A stretch of 46,591 bases of DNA from Chthonomonas calidirosea. Its GTDB lineage: Bacteria > Armatimonadota > Chthonomonadetes > Chthonomonadales > CAJBBX01. Numbering within the stretch: position 1 is the stretch's first letter; each line of letters opens with the position of its first letter. The position numbers were made by a program, and so were the translations under genes. The DNA is taken from contig DYKI01000009.1 of assembly GCA_020722705.1 (NCBI GenBank), forward strand, positions 1 to 46,591, written 5' to 3'. Below are positions 26,345 through 34,652 of this stretch, one piece after another. The notes below the pieces were generated by a model. That model did not search any database. It saw nothing but the letters and a program-made list of their open reading frames with translations, and had not been told where the DNA came from.

Positions 26345-27145
26345 ATGATCAGGGCCATCTTGGGTGCGGGCCTGGTGGCAGGACTGCTCGGCATGACTGC
26401 ATGGTCACGCGCCGACGAGCCCCAGTTCCGTGCGTACGAAATCGCTACCCCGGGCGGGAAGCGCATCGGTGTTGTTGACATCATGGTTGCAGGGCGACGA
26501 TCACGCATCGTTGAAGTGGTCAGCGCCATGCCGGGCTGGCCGGTTGGCAAGCGGGCTCAGGCAGTGTCCGAGCGCTTGCGGAAGGTTCAAGCAGCGGACC
26601 CCAACTGGTGGCAGCGCTTGGGCGTCGGCAAGGCCAACAAGGCAGTCGTCGTCACCGTCAGGGGTCTGAAGGCCGGCGACATACCGAGGGCATCCGATGG
26701 GTCGCCCTATGTGATCACGGCTGACGCAAAGTTCGCACGCGAGTGGGGTCTCAGCCCGTCAGGCTTGGCCAAGCAGCTTGTCAGCGGCATCAAGCAGACG
26801 TTCCAGCCCAGACAGATCAGCTTGGGCCGACGAGGCGCGGCCGATGGATCGGGCGGCGCCGGGACCATGTCGGCTGAAGATAAGCGCGCCATGGCGATCA
26901 AGATGAAGCAGGAAGGCGACGACGCCTACAGTCAGCAGGACTTTACCAACGCTGAAGCCAACTACCGCGACGCCATCAAGATGTCGCCTGACTATGCAGT
27001 ACCCTACCTGCGTCTCGCAGAGCTTTACTGCTCCCAGGGCAACATGGACGAAGCGCGGGAAGTGCTCAAGTCGGTTCGAGCGCTCAAGTCACTTACAGCC
27101 GACGACAAGGCTGAGATATCGCGCCTGATGGCAAAGGTGAAGTAG
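26345..27145 (+). CDS. Exported TPR-repeat protein
   Basis: The 266-residue protein starts at ATG 26345, 6-7 nt after AGGAGGA. The signal peptide is IRAILGAGLVAGLLGMTAWSRA. Residues 25-165 are an unrecognised mixed domain (YEIATPGGKRIGVVDIMVAG). A Gly/Ser linker follows, then about two TPR motifs at residues 190-245 (GDDAYSQQDFTNAEANYRDA, PYLRLAELYCSQGNMDEARE). It probably acts as a periplasmic protein-binding scaffold. It is convergent with the contractile-system operon; the C-terminal TPRs recall those of the last gene of that operon (27345-29645), though the relation was not tested. Confidence 0.8.
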   Translation: MIRAILGAGLVAGLLGMTAWSRADEPQFRAYEIATPGGKRIGVVDIMVAGRRSRIVEVVSAMPGWPVGKRAQAVSERLRKVQAADPNWWQRLGVGKANKAVVVTVRGLKAGDIPRASDGSPYVITADAKFAREWGLSPSGLAKQLVSGIKQTFQPRQISLGRRGAADGSGGAGTMSAEDKRAMAIKMKQEGDDAYSQQDFTNAEANYRDAIKMSPDYAVPYLRLAELYCSQGNMDEAREVLKSVRALKSLTADDKAEISRLMAKVK

Positions 27146-27237
27146 CGCCGGCACGATCCAGCTCGAGCAACAAGCAAGCATATCACGACTGGCGTTCGCT
27201 CTCGTGCGGGCGCACATGAGCCGGGTAGCGAAACGAT

Positions 27238-27265
27238 GAAGGCCCCGTATGCCTGCGGGGCCTTC
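27238..27265. terminator. Strong bidirectional hairpin terminator
   Basis: GAAGGCCCCG (27238-27247) pairs perfectly with CGGGGCCTTC (27256-27265) around TATGCCTG, followed by CGTCTTAT on the plus strand and ATCGTTTC on the minus strand. It separates the TPR gene (plus) from the end of the contractile-system operon (minus) and can end both transcripts. Confidence 0.8.
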
Positions 27266-27344
27266 CGTCTTATGGCTGACTGACCGCCGGCACGCGCAAG
27301 TGACGACCGGTAACGCTTCAGGGACCGGCGTGCGCATTTGGCCT

Positions 27345-29645
27345 CTACCGTATCCCCAACTTGCCCGCGAGATCCATGAACTTCGCCGACGCACGCGCCT
27401 CGCGTGGGCTGTTGCGCAACGCCGCTCTGACCTGTTCGACGGCCTCAGTCCGACGATTGGAATCGGCGAGGAAATAAACGTAGCTGTAGAATGCGAGCAC
27501 ACACTTCTTGTCAGCCTCGATGGCGCTGCGGTACTGACGCTCCGCCGATACAGGGTCGCCGCTTATCTCCGACAGCCAACCTGAGGCCGCAAGCGCCACA
27601 GCCCTAGCCCTGCCTGACTTGCCGCCGGTCAGGCGCAGCGCCTGGCTGATAGGTCCGCGCGCATCACCGGGCTTCTCGTCGCGCAGCAGCATGTAGCCTC
27701 TGAGGGCAAGCGACAGCGGATCGCTTGGATTGGCTGCGAGTGCCCGCCCGATCAGCGCGTTCGCCTTCGCATCATCGCCGTTGAGAACCGCTGCGTATGC
27801 ACCGCCTCCGGTGGGTGAACTCCCGCCCGCCGGCCTCGCGCCTGCGGTTGAGGGACGGCTGCCGCCGGCCATGCTCCCGCCGACCGCAGGCCTTGCGCTA
27901 CCGGCTGAACTCGCCCCGCCGCGTGCCGGGCCGCCGGCTGCCGGAGCGCCGCCGGCAGAGCCGGGCGCTCCCGGCTGAACGCCACCCGCCTGCGCCTGTG
28001 CCGAACGATCCACGATCTTGATGGCACCACGCCATATGGGCTCTTCGCGATCGTTGGGCCACACGTTGACCTCGATAGGCTCGTTGAGCGGCATACCGCC
28101 GGGCGGCACGGCAAGGATGTAGTTCGACTGCCACTTCTTGATGGCTGCGGGCTCGTTGCCGAACATCACCCGGCCGCCGGAGCCAAGACTCTGTCCCCTG
28201 ATGGTGAACTGCTGCCCGGGCGCAACCGTAGGCGGCACGAAAGCCAGCGACTTCCTGGCCGGCGCCGGCGCTTTGGGCGGTGAACCGACCTGCACAGGCG
28301 TGCCGCACTTGTGCTTGGGCAACATGGGACCCAGGAACGGCAAGACGCCGGCTCGCTGAACCGTGATGCGGATTTTCTTGCCGTCATACGCCTCTGGCAC
28401 CCGGATGCCTATCAGTTGAAGCTGGCTCGGATGCACGGCGCGAAGCACATTGCCGAAGAAGTTGCGAACGCCCTTCTCCTCCGGGGGCTGCACCAGTTCA
28501 GCGGGCTGGGTATCGTTGTCAATGTAGACGCGCGCCCCCTTGATCCAGCGGCCTCCGATGGTCAGGATGCCGCCTGGAGCGACCTGCGTGCGGTAAGGTT
28601 CGGCTACGATGTTGTTCCTGAATAGCTGTTCGAACATGAAAACGGCAAGGTTGGCGGCTACGATCAGGCCGATGAGCGTCATGATCAGGCCCTTGCCGTT
28701 CTGGGCGATTGCCCCCAGGCACCCGCTCAGCGTGGCCGGGAACAATGGGCAGTTGATCAGCGCCTTGTCATTCTGGGGAAGGCGCAGGTCTTGCGTGTCG
28801 GCCTCGACGACGGCGGCATGGCAGTTGGCGCTCGCAGGTTCAGATAGGGCGACATCCGGGAGCGGCGGCACGCTGGGGACGTGCGTTCGCGCAACGGTGA
28901 TCGGCAAGGGCATGGGCTGCCGCTCGCCCCGGAAAGCCCGCACACGGCTCACGCCACGCACCGGCAGTGTCCTGACCGAGCGCTCCTGCCCCGGTTCCGG
29001 AGGCGGGACGGCAACCCTGGTCGTCGGCGTCTCGACGAGCACATCCTTGGGCTTCGGGATCCGAAGATCGCAGTAGAGCCAGTCGTTGCCCTCGTTCGTC
29101 AGAACCAGTTCGAAGTCGGCGCCACGCTTGAAGAAGCCCACCTTGCGCGTTTCCGGAGTCACCTCCGAGTTCCACACGTAGAACGGCCTCACGATGGCCA
29201 CCGCCCGAAGCTCGGTGAAACGCTCCTTGCGGCGCAGGCCGGACGACTGCCCGATCACGCGGGTCTCGACCTGGATCACAAGGTCGTACAGGCCTGCCCG
29301 AGCGTCATATGACTTCGGAACGTCGAACAGGATCATCACGTCGCGCTCGCCGCCGCGGGTGACGTATATCGTCACATAACGGCTGTTCGGGCCGAGCTGG
29401 TCGGGTTTTCCGGGCGGCGGTGCGTTGTCGCCCCCGCCCGATGGCTCCAACGCCGACATGGTGTACCATGTGTCCTGCCAGTACGGGTTCTCGCACCGTA
29501 GTCGGACCGTGTAAGCATTTTCCTGGCTTGTGTTGTTCTTGATTCGAACGACGCACGAGCCTTGCCCAACCCATCCCTCAGGAAGAGGCTGCTTCTGCGG
29601 CTTTCGCCCCGGCTCAATGTCTATCTCGGTGTGCAGGAGTCTCAT
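27345..29645 (-). CDS. Large single-pass membrane protein with TIG-like and TPR regions, last gene of the CIS operon
   Basis: The protein has 766 residues and no signal peptide. Residues 1-210 are beta-rich and Ig-like (YVTIYVTRGGERDVMILFDV). A Pro-rich stretch and a Cys-containing segment follow, then one strong transmembrane helix at about 318-345 (LIMTLIGLIVAANLAVFMFE). Beyond it are two IPT/TIG-like domains (VAPGGILTIGGRWIKGARVY; FVPPTVAPGQQFTIRGQSLG). A Gly/Ala/Ser/Pro linker spans about residues 550-615, and a C-terminal TPR-like region ends the chain (NALIGRALAANPSDPLSLAL, AERQYRSAIEADKKCVLAFY). The topology suggests a cytoplasmic N-terminus and an extracytoplasmic C-terminus. It lies 3 nt after the preceding membrane-protein gene. 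I infer a membrane anchor or receptor for the contractile particle. Confidence 0.75.
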   Translation of the reverse strand: MRLLHTEIDIEPGRKPQKQPLPEGWVGQGSCVVRIKNNTSQENAYTVRLRCENPYWQDTWYTMSALEPSGGGDNAPPPGKPDQLGPNSRYVTIYVTRGGERDVMILFDVPKSYDARAGLYDLVIQVETRVIGQSSGLRRKERFTELRAVAIVRPFYVWNSEVTPETRKVGFFKRGADFELVLTNEGNDWLYCDLRIPKPKDVLVETPTTRVAVPPPEPGQERSVRTLPVRGVSRVRAFRGERQPMPLPITVARTHVPSVPPLPDVALSEPASANCHAAVVEADTQDLRLPQNDKALINCPLFPATLSGCLGAIAQNGKGLIMTLIGLIVAANLAVFMFEQLFRNNIVAEPYRTQVAPGGILTIGGRWIKGARVYIDNDTQPAELVQPPEEKGVRNFFGNVLRAVHPSQLQLIGIRVPEAYDGKKIRITVQRAGVLPFLGPMLPKHKCGTPVQVGSPPKAPAPARKSLAFVPPTVAPGQQFTIRGQSLGSGGRVMFGNEPAAIKKWQSNYILAVPPGGMPLNEPIEVNVWPNDREEPIWRGAIKIVDRSAQAQAGGVQPGAPGSAGGAPAAGGPARGGASSAGSARPAVGGSMAGGSRPSTAGARPAGGSSPTGGGAYAAVLNGDDAKANALIGRALAANPSDPLSLALRGYMLLRDEKPGDARGPISQALRLTGGKSGRARAVALAASGWLSEISGDPVSAERQYRSAIEADKKCVLAFYSYVYFLADSNRRTEAVEQVRAALRNSPREARASAKFMDLAGKLGIR

Positions 29646-29648
29646 CCG

Positions 29649-32147
29649 CTATTCCACCTTGAGCCTGAGCCGCACATGGAGCACCTGATGTGTGGCATCG
29701 GTCGTCACGAACTGCCAGTCCTCTTCGACGGCGGAGCCATCCTGCGGAGCTTCGCCAACGAACGTTATCTTCGCTGTGTGCGTCGCTCCGGCATCAATCT
29801 GCGTCGAATCCGTGCGGTTGAAGTTCACGATATTGAAGCTGCTCGGGACCGTTACCGGCCACATCAGTATCTTGAGTCCGCGATTCGCGTCCGTGAGGTT
29901 CGAGAAGTTGACGCGCGTTGAGCCTTCCAGAGGCACGTCTATGGTGACCTCTCTGGACTTCAGCGGTATCTTCTCGTCGCCTATCTTCTCGTCACGTTCA
30001 TATTCGTCAACGGGCGCCATGCGAGGTCCGGTCGTGATCAACAGCTTCATGTCCGTACGCAGCGGGACGAACCGAACGAGCACCGGATCGGCACCGGGCC
30101 GCACAATAGAACTGACCTCGTATGCTCGTCGCCGCCGATCGCCATACTCCTCCACCGAGACGTTGTCATCGTAGGCGCCACGAACGAACATGTGCGTGTC
30201 GGTCCGATTCTCTTCCGTTGCCTTGAGCTTGATCAGGGCATACCATGGAGCGCTCCAGCGCAGGCGTGCCTGCATGTTCACGACGGGCTTACCCTCCGTC
30301 CAGGTGTCGTCACGCATCTGAAGCACATAGTACGAACGGCCGACGCTATATGCGTTCGTCACTCGCAGATCGCTCGCCCCGGAGGCCAACAACAGGAACA
30401 GCAGAACCGCCAGCGGTCCGGCCAGGAACCCGGGAATCGGCAGCAAGCGCCATCGCACCGCCGTCAGGTCAAGGACATTGCTCGACTTCGCGCCGTTCGA
30501 CGGATCCGTTGCGGGCACAGCCTTAACCCGTGCCTTGTGGATTTCCTTGAACCCGAACCACCAGATGCCTTTGCGCCACAGCCGCAGCTTCAGCGAGATC
30601 GGGTTCGGCGGCCTGCCCACGGCTTTGGATTCGAGCGTCTCGAACTCTTTATCGAACAGGTAGCGCCACTGCGCGCTCTCATAGACTTCATCGGGACCGC
30701 GGGGCATGCCCCGGTCATCGGTCTCGACCGAGGCATCGCGAACGGCGATGCGGAAGCTCGTGTCCGCATTGCCTGCGCTCTCGGCAGTCAACTCGAAGTC
30801 CACAGACCGTCCAAAGGGACCGGACTTCACCAGCGGCTGCTTCGATGCCAGCTTGACCGCCGGCGTGGGCTGCACCTCAAGCAACAGGTTACACGGCGTC
30901 AGCGTTGCGCCCAGCGGCCCCGTGCGCACCATGAACGGATATGTTCCGGGGGCCGCCGAGGTGGGCGGCGACAATCTGACGGAAACCTCGCCCGTGCCGT
31001 TCGCGTTGATGTTGACCTGGTCCTGAACCAGCACGATCCAGCCGGCTTCCAGCGACCGATCCTCATCAACGACGTAGGTGCGAGTGCCACGCTGATCGTT
31101 GCGGAAGCTGAACTTGAGCAGTTGGGTCTCGCCAGGCTTGAGGGACACGACGGTGCCGTCCCGAGGATCAACAATGGTCGGCTCAACGACGTCGGGCTCA
31201 ACGTCCTCTTCCTCTTCCGCCGCAGAACCGCCTCGCGCCCGTGTGGCATCGAGATCAATGACGGGCATCTGATCGTCGGCAGGAGGCGCGGCGGGCTTGG
31301 GTCGGGCAGATGTCGGCATCGGGCGGGTCGGCGGCGCGCTCTGCACAGCCGCGGGCTCTGCTGCCCGTGGCGATGCGGGACGCGCTGCTGGCTCTCCCTG
31401 CACGGGAGGCGCGGGCGTCGGTCGTGTGGCCGGTCGCGGTGTCGGTGGGGCCTCCGGCGGTCGCGCAGGCTCGTCCCGAGCCTGGAGTGTACCGGCTCCT
31501 GGGGGCTCCAACTCCGACTTCGATGGAGATGCAGGCTCCTCCCGAACAGATGGTTTGGCCGGCGCTGCGCGGCGAGGCGTCGTCTTAGGCGCCTGTGTCT
31601 GAACGGATCCGGATCCGGTCTCCGCAGGCCCAGGCGTTTGCGCAGGGGCAGCCACCTCGGGCACCGTCTCCGGCGGTGAGGCGGACGACGTCTCAACAGG
31701 TGCCTGCTCGACTCCGCCCACGGCCACTTGCGGCGGAATCTCAGCAGGAACCGGCTCGGGCTCCGGCTCGGGCTCCGGCTCGGGCAGCTCGGGTCCGGGC
31801 TCAACGCGAAGCGTCATGGCAATGTCGCCGGGCGGTTCGACGATTGCCCCATCACAAATCACGCGCATCGTGATCGGGTAATCGCCGGCATGGGCTCGCA
31901 CAGGAGGGGCGATCGAGGCGGAGAGTGTCCCGCATCCAAGGGCGGCAGCTACGACCGAGCTGTTGGGCCCAACACCGGAAGTCCATTCAGGTCCCGGCAA
32001 TCCGTCGAACTCAAGGTAAAAGCTCTGAGGATTCGGTGCGTCGTTCGTGAACTCAAACGCGATCCCTATTGCTGAACCGGCCTCAACCGTTAGCACGGTG
32101 CCCGAAACGGGGTTCATGATTTGGCCGGACTGGCCGGGTGATGCCAC
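29649..32147 (-). CDS. Large single-pass membrane protein with Ig-like domains and Pro/Glu-rich linker
   Basis: This 832-residue protein starts at a GTG (32147) preceded by GGAGGCG. Residues 1-115 are an Ig-like domain (VEAGSAIGIAFEFTNDAPNP). Residues 120-300 are a low-complexity linker, first Pro-Glu repeats then Pro/Ala/Ser-rich. Two more beta-rich domains lie near 315-420 (TIVDPRDGTVVSLKPGETQL) and 425-540. A transmembrane helix sits at about 567-587 (GFLAGPLAVLLFLLLASGAS). A beta-rich domain of about 240 residues completes the chain. It has no signal peptide, so the large N-terminal part is probably cytoplasmic. Its place just after the baseplate genes suggests a link between baseplate and membrane. 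Confidence 0.75.
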   Translation of the reverse strand: MASPGQSGQIMNPVSGTVLTVEAGSAIGIAFEFTNDAPNPQSFYLEFDGLPGPEWTSGVGPNSSVVAAALGCGTLSASIAPPVRAHAGDYPITMRVICDGAIVEPPGDIAMTLRVEPGPELPEPEPEPEPEPVPAEIPPQVAVGGVEQAPVETSSASPPETVPEVAAPAQTPGPAETGSGSVQTQAPKTTPRRAAPAKPSVREEPASPSKSELEPPGAGTLQARDEPARPPEAPPTPRPATRPTPAPPVQGEPAARPASPRAAEPAAVQSAPPTRPMPTSARPKPAAPPADDQMPVIDLDATRARGGSAAEEEEDVEPDVVEPTIVDPRDGTVVSLKPGETQLLKFSFRNDQRGTRTYVVDEDRSLEAGWIVLVQDQVNINANGTGEVSVRLSPPTSAAPGTYPFMVRTGPLGATLTPCNLLLEVQPTPAVKLASKQPLVKSGPFGRSVDFELTAESAGNADTSFRIAVRDASVETDDRGMPRGPDEVYESAQWRYLFDKEFETLESKAVGRPPNPISLKLRLWRKGIWWFGFKEIHKARVKAVPATDPSNGAKSSNVLDLTAVRWRLLPIPGFLAGPLAVLLFLLLASGASDLRVTNAYSVGRSYYVLQMRDDTWTEGKPVVNMQARLRWSAPWYALIKLKATEENRTDTHMFVRGAYDDNVSVEEYGDRRRRAYEVSSIVRPGADPVLVRFVPLRTDMKLLITTGPRMAPVDEYERDEKIGDEKIPLKSREVTIDVPLEGSTRVNFSNLTDANRGLKILMWPVTVPSSFNIVNFNRTDSTQIDAGATHTAKITFVGEAPQDGSAVEEDWQFVTTDATHQVLHVRLRLKVE
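31753..31785 (-). repeat. 12-nt coding tandem repeat (Pro-Glu repeat)
   Basis: On the plus strand GGCTCGGGCTCC is repeated 2.75 times. Read on the minus strand it encodes alternating Pro-Glu in the linker of the membrane protein 29649-32147. Confidence 0.8.
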
Positions 32148-32256
32148 TGGCGCCTCCGATCCGCACCACAGCGACGCGGACGTATGTGCGCAGCCTGCGG
32201 CTGCGTCGTAGGATTATAGCAAAACGACGCTCGCGAGACAACAGCGAGCGCCGCGG

Positions 32257-32280
32257 GAGGGCGAGGCTCACGCCAAGCCG
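32257..32280. repeat. Copy of the GC-rich dispersed repeat
   Basis: This single unit matches the repeat at 1-24 at 22 of 24 positions (changes at positions 14 and 19). It lies in the 144-nt gap between two CIS-operon genes, in the same orientation as the other copies. Confidence 0.8.
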
Positions 32281-32291
32281 CCGAGGGCAAC

Positions 32292-33461
32292 CTACCCCAG
32301 GTTCCGAAGCTCTCTCGTTCGCAGGCGATGGGCTGCGTAGGCGATGATGTTCAGACCGAACTCCTGCGCCTGACGGATCCGCTCACGCGCGTCCGGTGCG
32401 TCAGGCTTCGCCAGATCGCCCTGCCAGGCTCCGCCGTAGTCGTACGTGCTGAAGATGACGCCGGTATCGAGATCAGCGGTCAGGGCTCCCTTCTCCTGAC
32501 TGCCCATCGGAGGGACCGAGAACACATGATGCGCCGTCAGCAGCGGGTTTCCTCTGGCAACTTTCTCGAGCTTCGCTCCCAGACGTCCGGCGAGCTCCTC
32601 AAAGCCCTTTGCAAACGCTTCGCTGCCATGGCTCGCTTCGCCAAACAACATGCCGCCACGCCCAAGGTAGTCCTGAAGCCCCTTGAGCTCGGCATCGGCC
32701 AGCGGTTGGAATGCCTCCGATCCTGCCACGTAGAGGACGATGGGATCGCGCCCCGAGGTCTGCCGCAGGTTCATGGGCCCGATGAAGTCCAGATGGAAGC
32801 CCCGTCCGTTGCCCTCACGCACGAGGTGCCACAGGCCCGCCCTGTTTGGCTTCCATGCCGTCGGATTCGCTGTTGGCACGTACGAGAGCTCACCGATGGC
32901 GCCTTCTCCGTAGCAGTGCGGGAACGCGATGGGGCGATTCAGCAGGTTCAGCTCATCGTTGCCCGGATCGAATGGATTGGCCGCGTCCTTGACCGGCTTC
33001 TCGATACCGGTGCGCCAGATCCGCGCCAACTCGATGTATGGCGTCGTCGGCAGCTCTTTCGTCGCCCGAACATCCCGGCCTTCGACGATGCGATAGTGCT
33101 GCTGCCCGGTGCCGACCGTGATCGCCGACTTGCGGTCCGTGGCGCGCAGGAAGGAGAGGGTGATGTAGATTTGCCCCTTCTCCTCCATCGTGAAAGCAAC
33201 AGGCGGATCGCCCAACACCACAACGTTGCCGTCGCTGTCTACGGCTACGCCGGGCGCGACGACAACGGTGCGCTCTTTCGTCTGTGAAACTACGACCTCC
33301 AGCCCATAGACAATGCCGGGCCGATGCGATGCGACATTGTGCAGCCGACGATGCAGAGCATGCTGTTCGTGAGCCTCGCGCCAGATCTCGGCATCTATGG
33401 GCAGTTCATTGAACGGCCTGATGCCCGTGATCGGACTTGCAATCAGATCCTCAAGCGCCAT
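32292..33461 (-). CDS. Fibre-like N-terminal domain fused to a DUF4159 domain
   Basis: The protein has 389 residues; its start is supported by AAGGAGACGACC. Residues 1-150 resemble N-terminal parts of phage or CIS tail fibres and collars (HRRLHNVASHRPGIVYGLEV, VVVAPGVAVDSDGNVVVLGD, GQIYITLSFLRATD). From about residue 235 the chain follows the DUF4159 pattern: PIVLYVAGSEAFQPLADAEL, LQDYLGRGGMLFGEASHGSE and the closing GVIFSTYDYGGAWQGD. DUF4159 has an amidotransferase-like fold of unknown activity. The gene takes the place after the tail-I-like gene where CIS clusters usually carry a fibre, so I infer an attachment component. The fused domain may bind or modify a cell-envelope ligand. Confidence 0.7.
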   Translation of the reverse strand: MALEDLIASPITGIRPFNELPIDAEIWREAHEQHALHRRLHNVASHRPGIVYGLEVVVSQTKERTVVVAPGVAVDSDGNVVVLGDPPVAFTMEEKGQIYITLSFLRATDRKSAITVGTGQQHYRIVEGRDVRATKELPTTPYIELARIWRTGIEKPVKDAANPFDPGNDELNLLNRPIAFPHCYGEGAIGELSYVPTANPTAWKPNRAGLWHLVREGNGRGFHLDFIGPMNLRQTSGRDPIVLYVAGSEAFQPLADAELKGLQDYLGRGGMLFGEASHGSEAFAKGFEELAGRLGAKLEKVARGNPLLTAHHVFSVPPMGSQEKGALTADLDTGVIFSTYDYGGAWQGDLAKPDAPDARERIRQAQEFGLNIIAYAAHRLRTRELRNLG

Positions 33462-33485
33462 TGGTCGTCTCCTTCTGGTCCGGCA

Positions 33486-34652
33486 TTACGCATCTTCTGT
33501 CTGTGGCTGTGCAAACGCATCGGGCGCCCGACGGACTATGCGCGCAACGTACGCTGTATGCGCCGGCTTCTGCACTTCTATGATGTCACGAATGGTCTGC
33601 TCATTGACCGCAGCCGGATCGGGCACAGCGATCGTGACCACGAAGCTGTGATCGGGCACATCACCGAGAACCGTGTTCTCGTGCAGGCGTGACGGGTCGC
33701 TCAGGTCAACCCCGAGACGCGTCTGAGGTCCCAATCGCATGCCGCGAAACGGCTTGTCGTTAATCTCCGGTCGAACGCCCGCGTAGATTTCAAGGTACCG
33801 GGCCAATCCCCTGCGCGTGCCCCGCCACCGATACAGCTCGACTGCCTCACGCACGAGTCTGCGCCTTTTCATCTCGGGCCAGTTGTCGTCGAGCACGATG
33901 CCGACCCACGTCGCAAGCCACGGCAGGAAGTCGGGCGGCGTCTGGTAGGCATCGAAGAACCGGTGCAGGTTGTCGAGCGTCTCACGCATCGGTACCGCTG
34001 CGTCATCGAAGCCACGCAGGTACCGTCGGAAGAAGGGAGCTCCCTGTTCGTCCGGCGAGGCCTCCTGAAGCGCGGTCAACTCATCGCTGTAGATGGACGG
34101 GAGGTAAGCTTCATAGTCGCTCAGAGGATGGCGGAGCTTAACCATCGCGGTCGTCACACACCTCGACCCGTCGCTGATGTCGGTCGCGACGAGGTCGAAC
34201 AGGTAGTCTCCCGGGACGGATTGACCGTCCAGAAACGTGCGGAACTCGAGCGGGACTTCGCGTGTCTCTCCCGGCAAGAGCAGAAGATGCAGTTGGGTAT
34301 CCCCTTCCAGCAGCACGTCCTGCGCCGATACTGCATCGCCGCCAAGCAGCTCGGGCACAACGCGTGTGGGCAAGCTCCATTTCACCCAGCCGGGATTCCA
34401 ATGTTCGGCCTCGCTTCGGAGCTGCATCCGCACGATCCTTGGCCGACCCGACCGCGACGTCACCGTCACTCCGAACCGCGGCAGGACGGGCGGCTCGTGC
34501 CAGAGCGGCCTCAGCCGCTCCAGCGGGGCGCCATGCGGACGTGGCTGAAGCGCAATGTCCAGCGTTTCAGGGAAGATGGAGATATCCACATCTTCGAGCG
34601 CGGGAGCATTTGCGGGCATGCCGCCTGCCGTCACTTCAGTCGCCTCCATCAC
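33486..34652 (-). CDS. CIS baseplate wedge protein, phage tail protein I-like (Afp12-type)
   Basis: The protein has 388 residues. The C-terminal half is the phage-tail-protein domain: LPSIYSDELTALQEASP, FFRRYLRGFDD, MRETLDNLHRFFDAYQTPPD, FLPWLATWVGIVLDDNWPEM, ELYRWRGTRRGLARYLEIYA and DHSFVVTIAVPDP. The N-terminal 170 residues are beta-rich. In contractile particles this protein joins baseplate wedges and carries fibres. It begins within the last 4 nt of the gpJ-like gene (ATG/stop overlap), indicating translational coupling. Confidence 0.88.
   Translation of the reverse strand: MMEATEVTAGGMPANAPALEDVDISIFPETLDIALQPRPHGAPLERLRPLWHEPPVLPRFGVTVTSRSGRPRIVRMQLRSEAEHWNPGWVKWSLPTRVVPELLGGDAVSAQDVLLEGDTQLHLLLLPGETREVPLEFRTFLDGQSVPGDYLFDLVATDISDGSRCVTTAMVKLRHPLSDYEAYLPSIYSDELTALQEASPDEQGAPFFRRYLRGFDDAAVPMRETLDNLHRFFDAYQTPPDFLPWLATWVGIVLDDNWPEMKRRRLVREAVELYRWRGTRRGLARYLEIYAGVRPEINDKPFRGMRLGPQTRLGVDLSDPSRLHENTVLGDVPDHSFVVTIAVPDPAAVNEQTIRDIIEVQKPAHTAYVARIVRRAPDAFAQPQTEDA

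Noticed and set aside
30192..31679. 495-codon plus-strand ORF
   Set aside because: It lies opposite the coherent Ig/TM protein 29649-32147, is Arg/Gly-rich without domains, and reflects the GC-rich antisense frame.
32328..33287. 319-codon plus-strand ORF
   Set aside because: It is antisense to the fibre-like/DUF4159 gene, which has recognisable motifs and a good ribosome site; the plus frame has neither.
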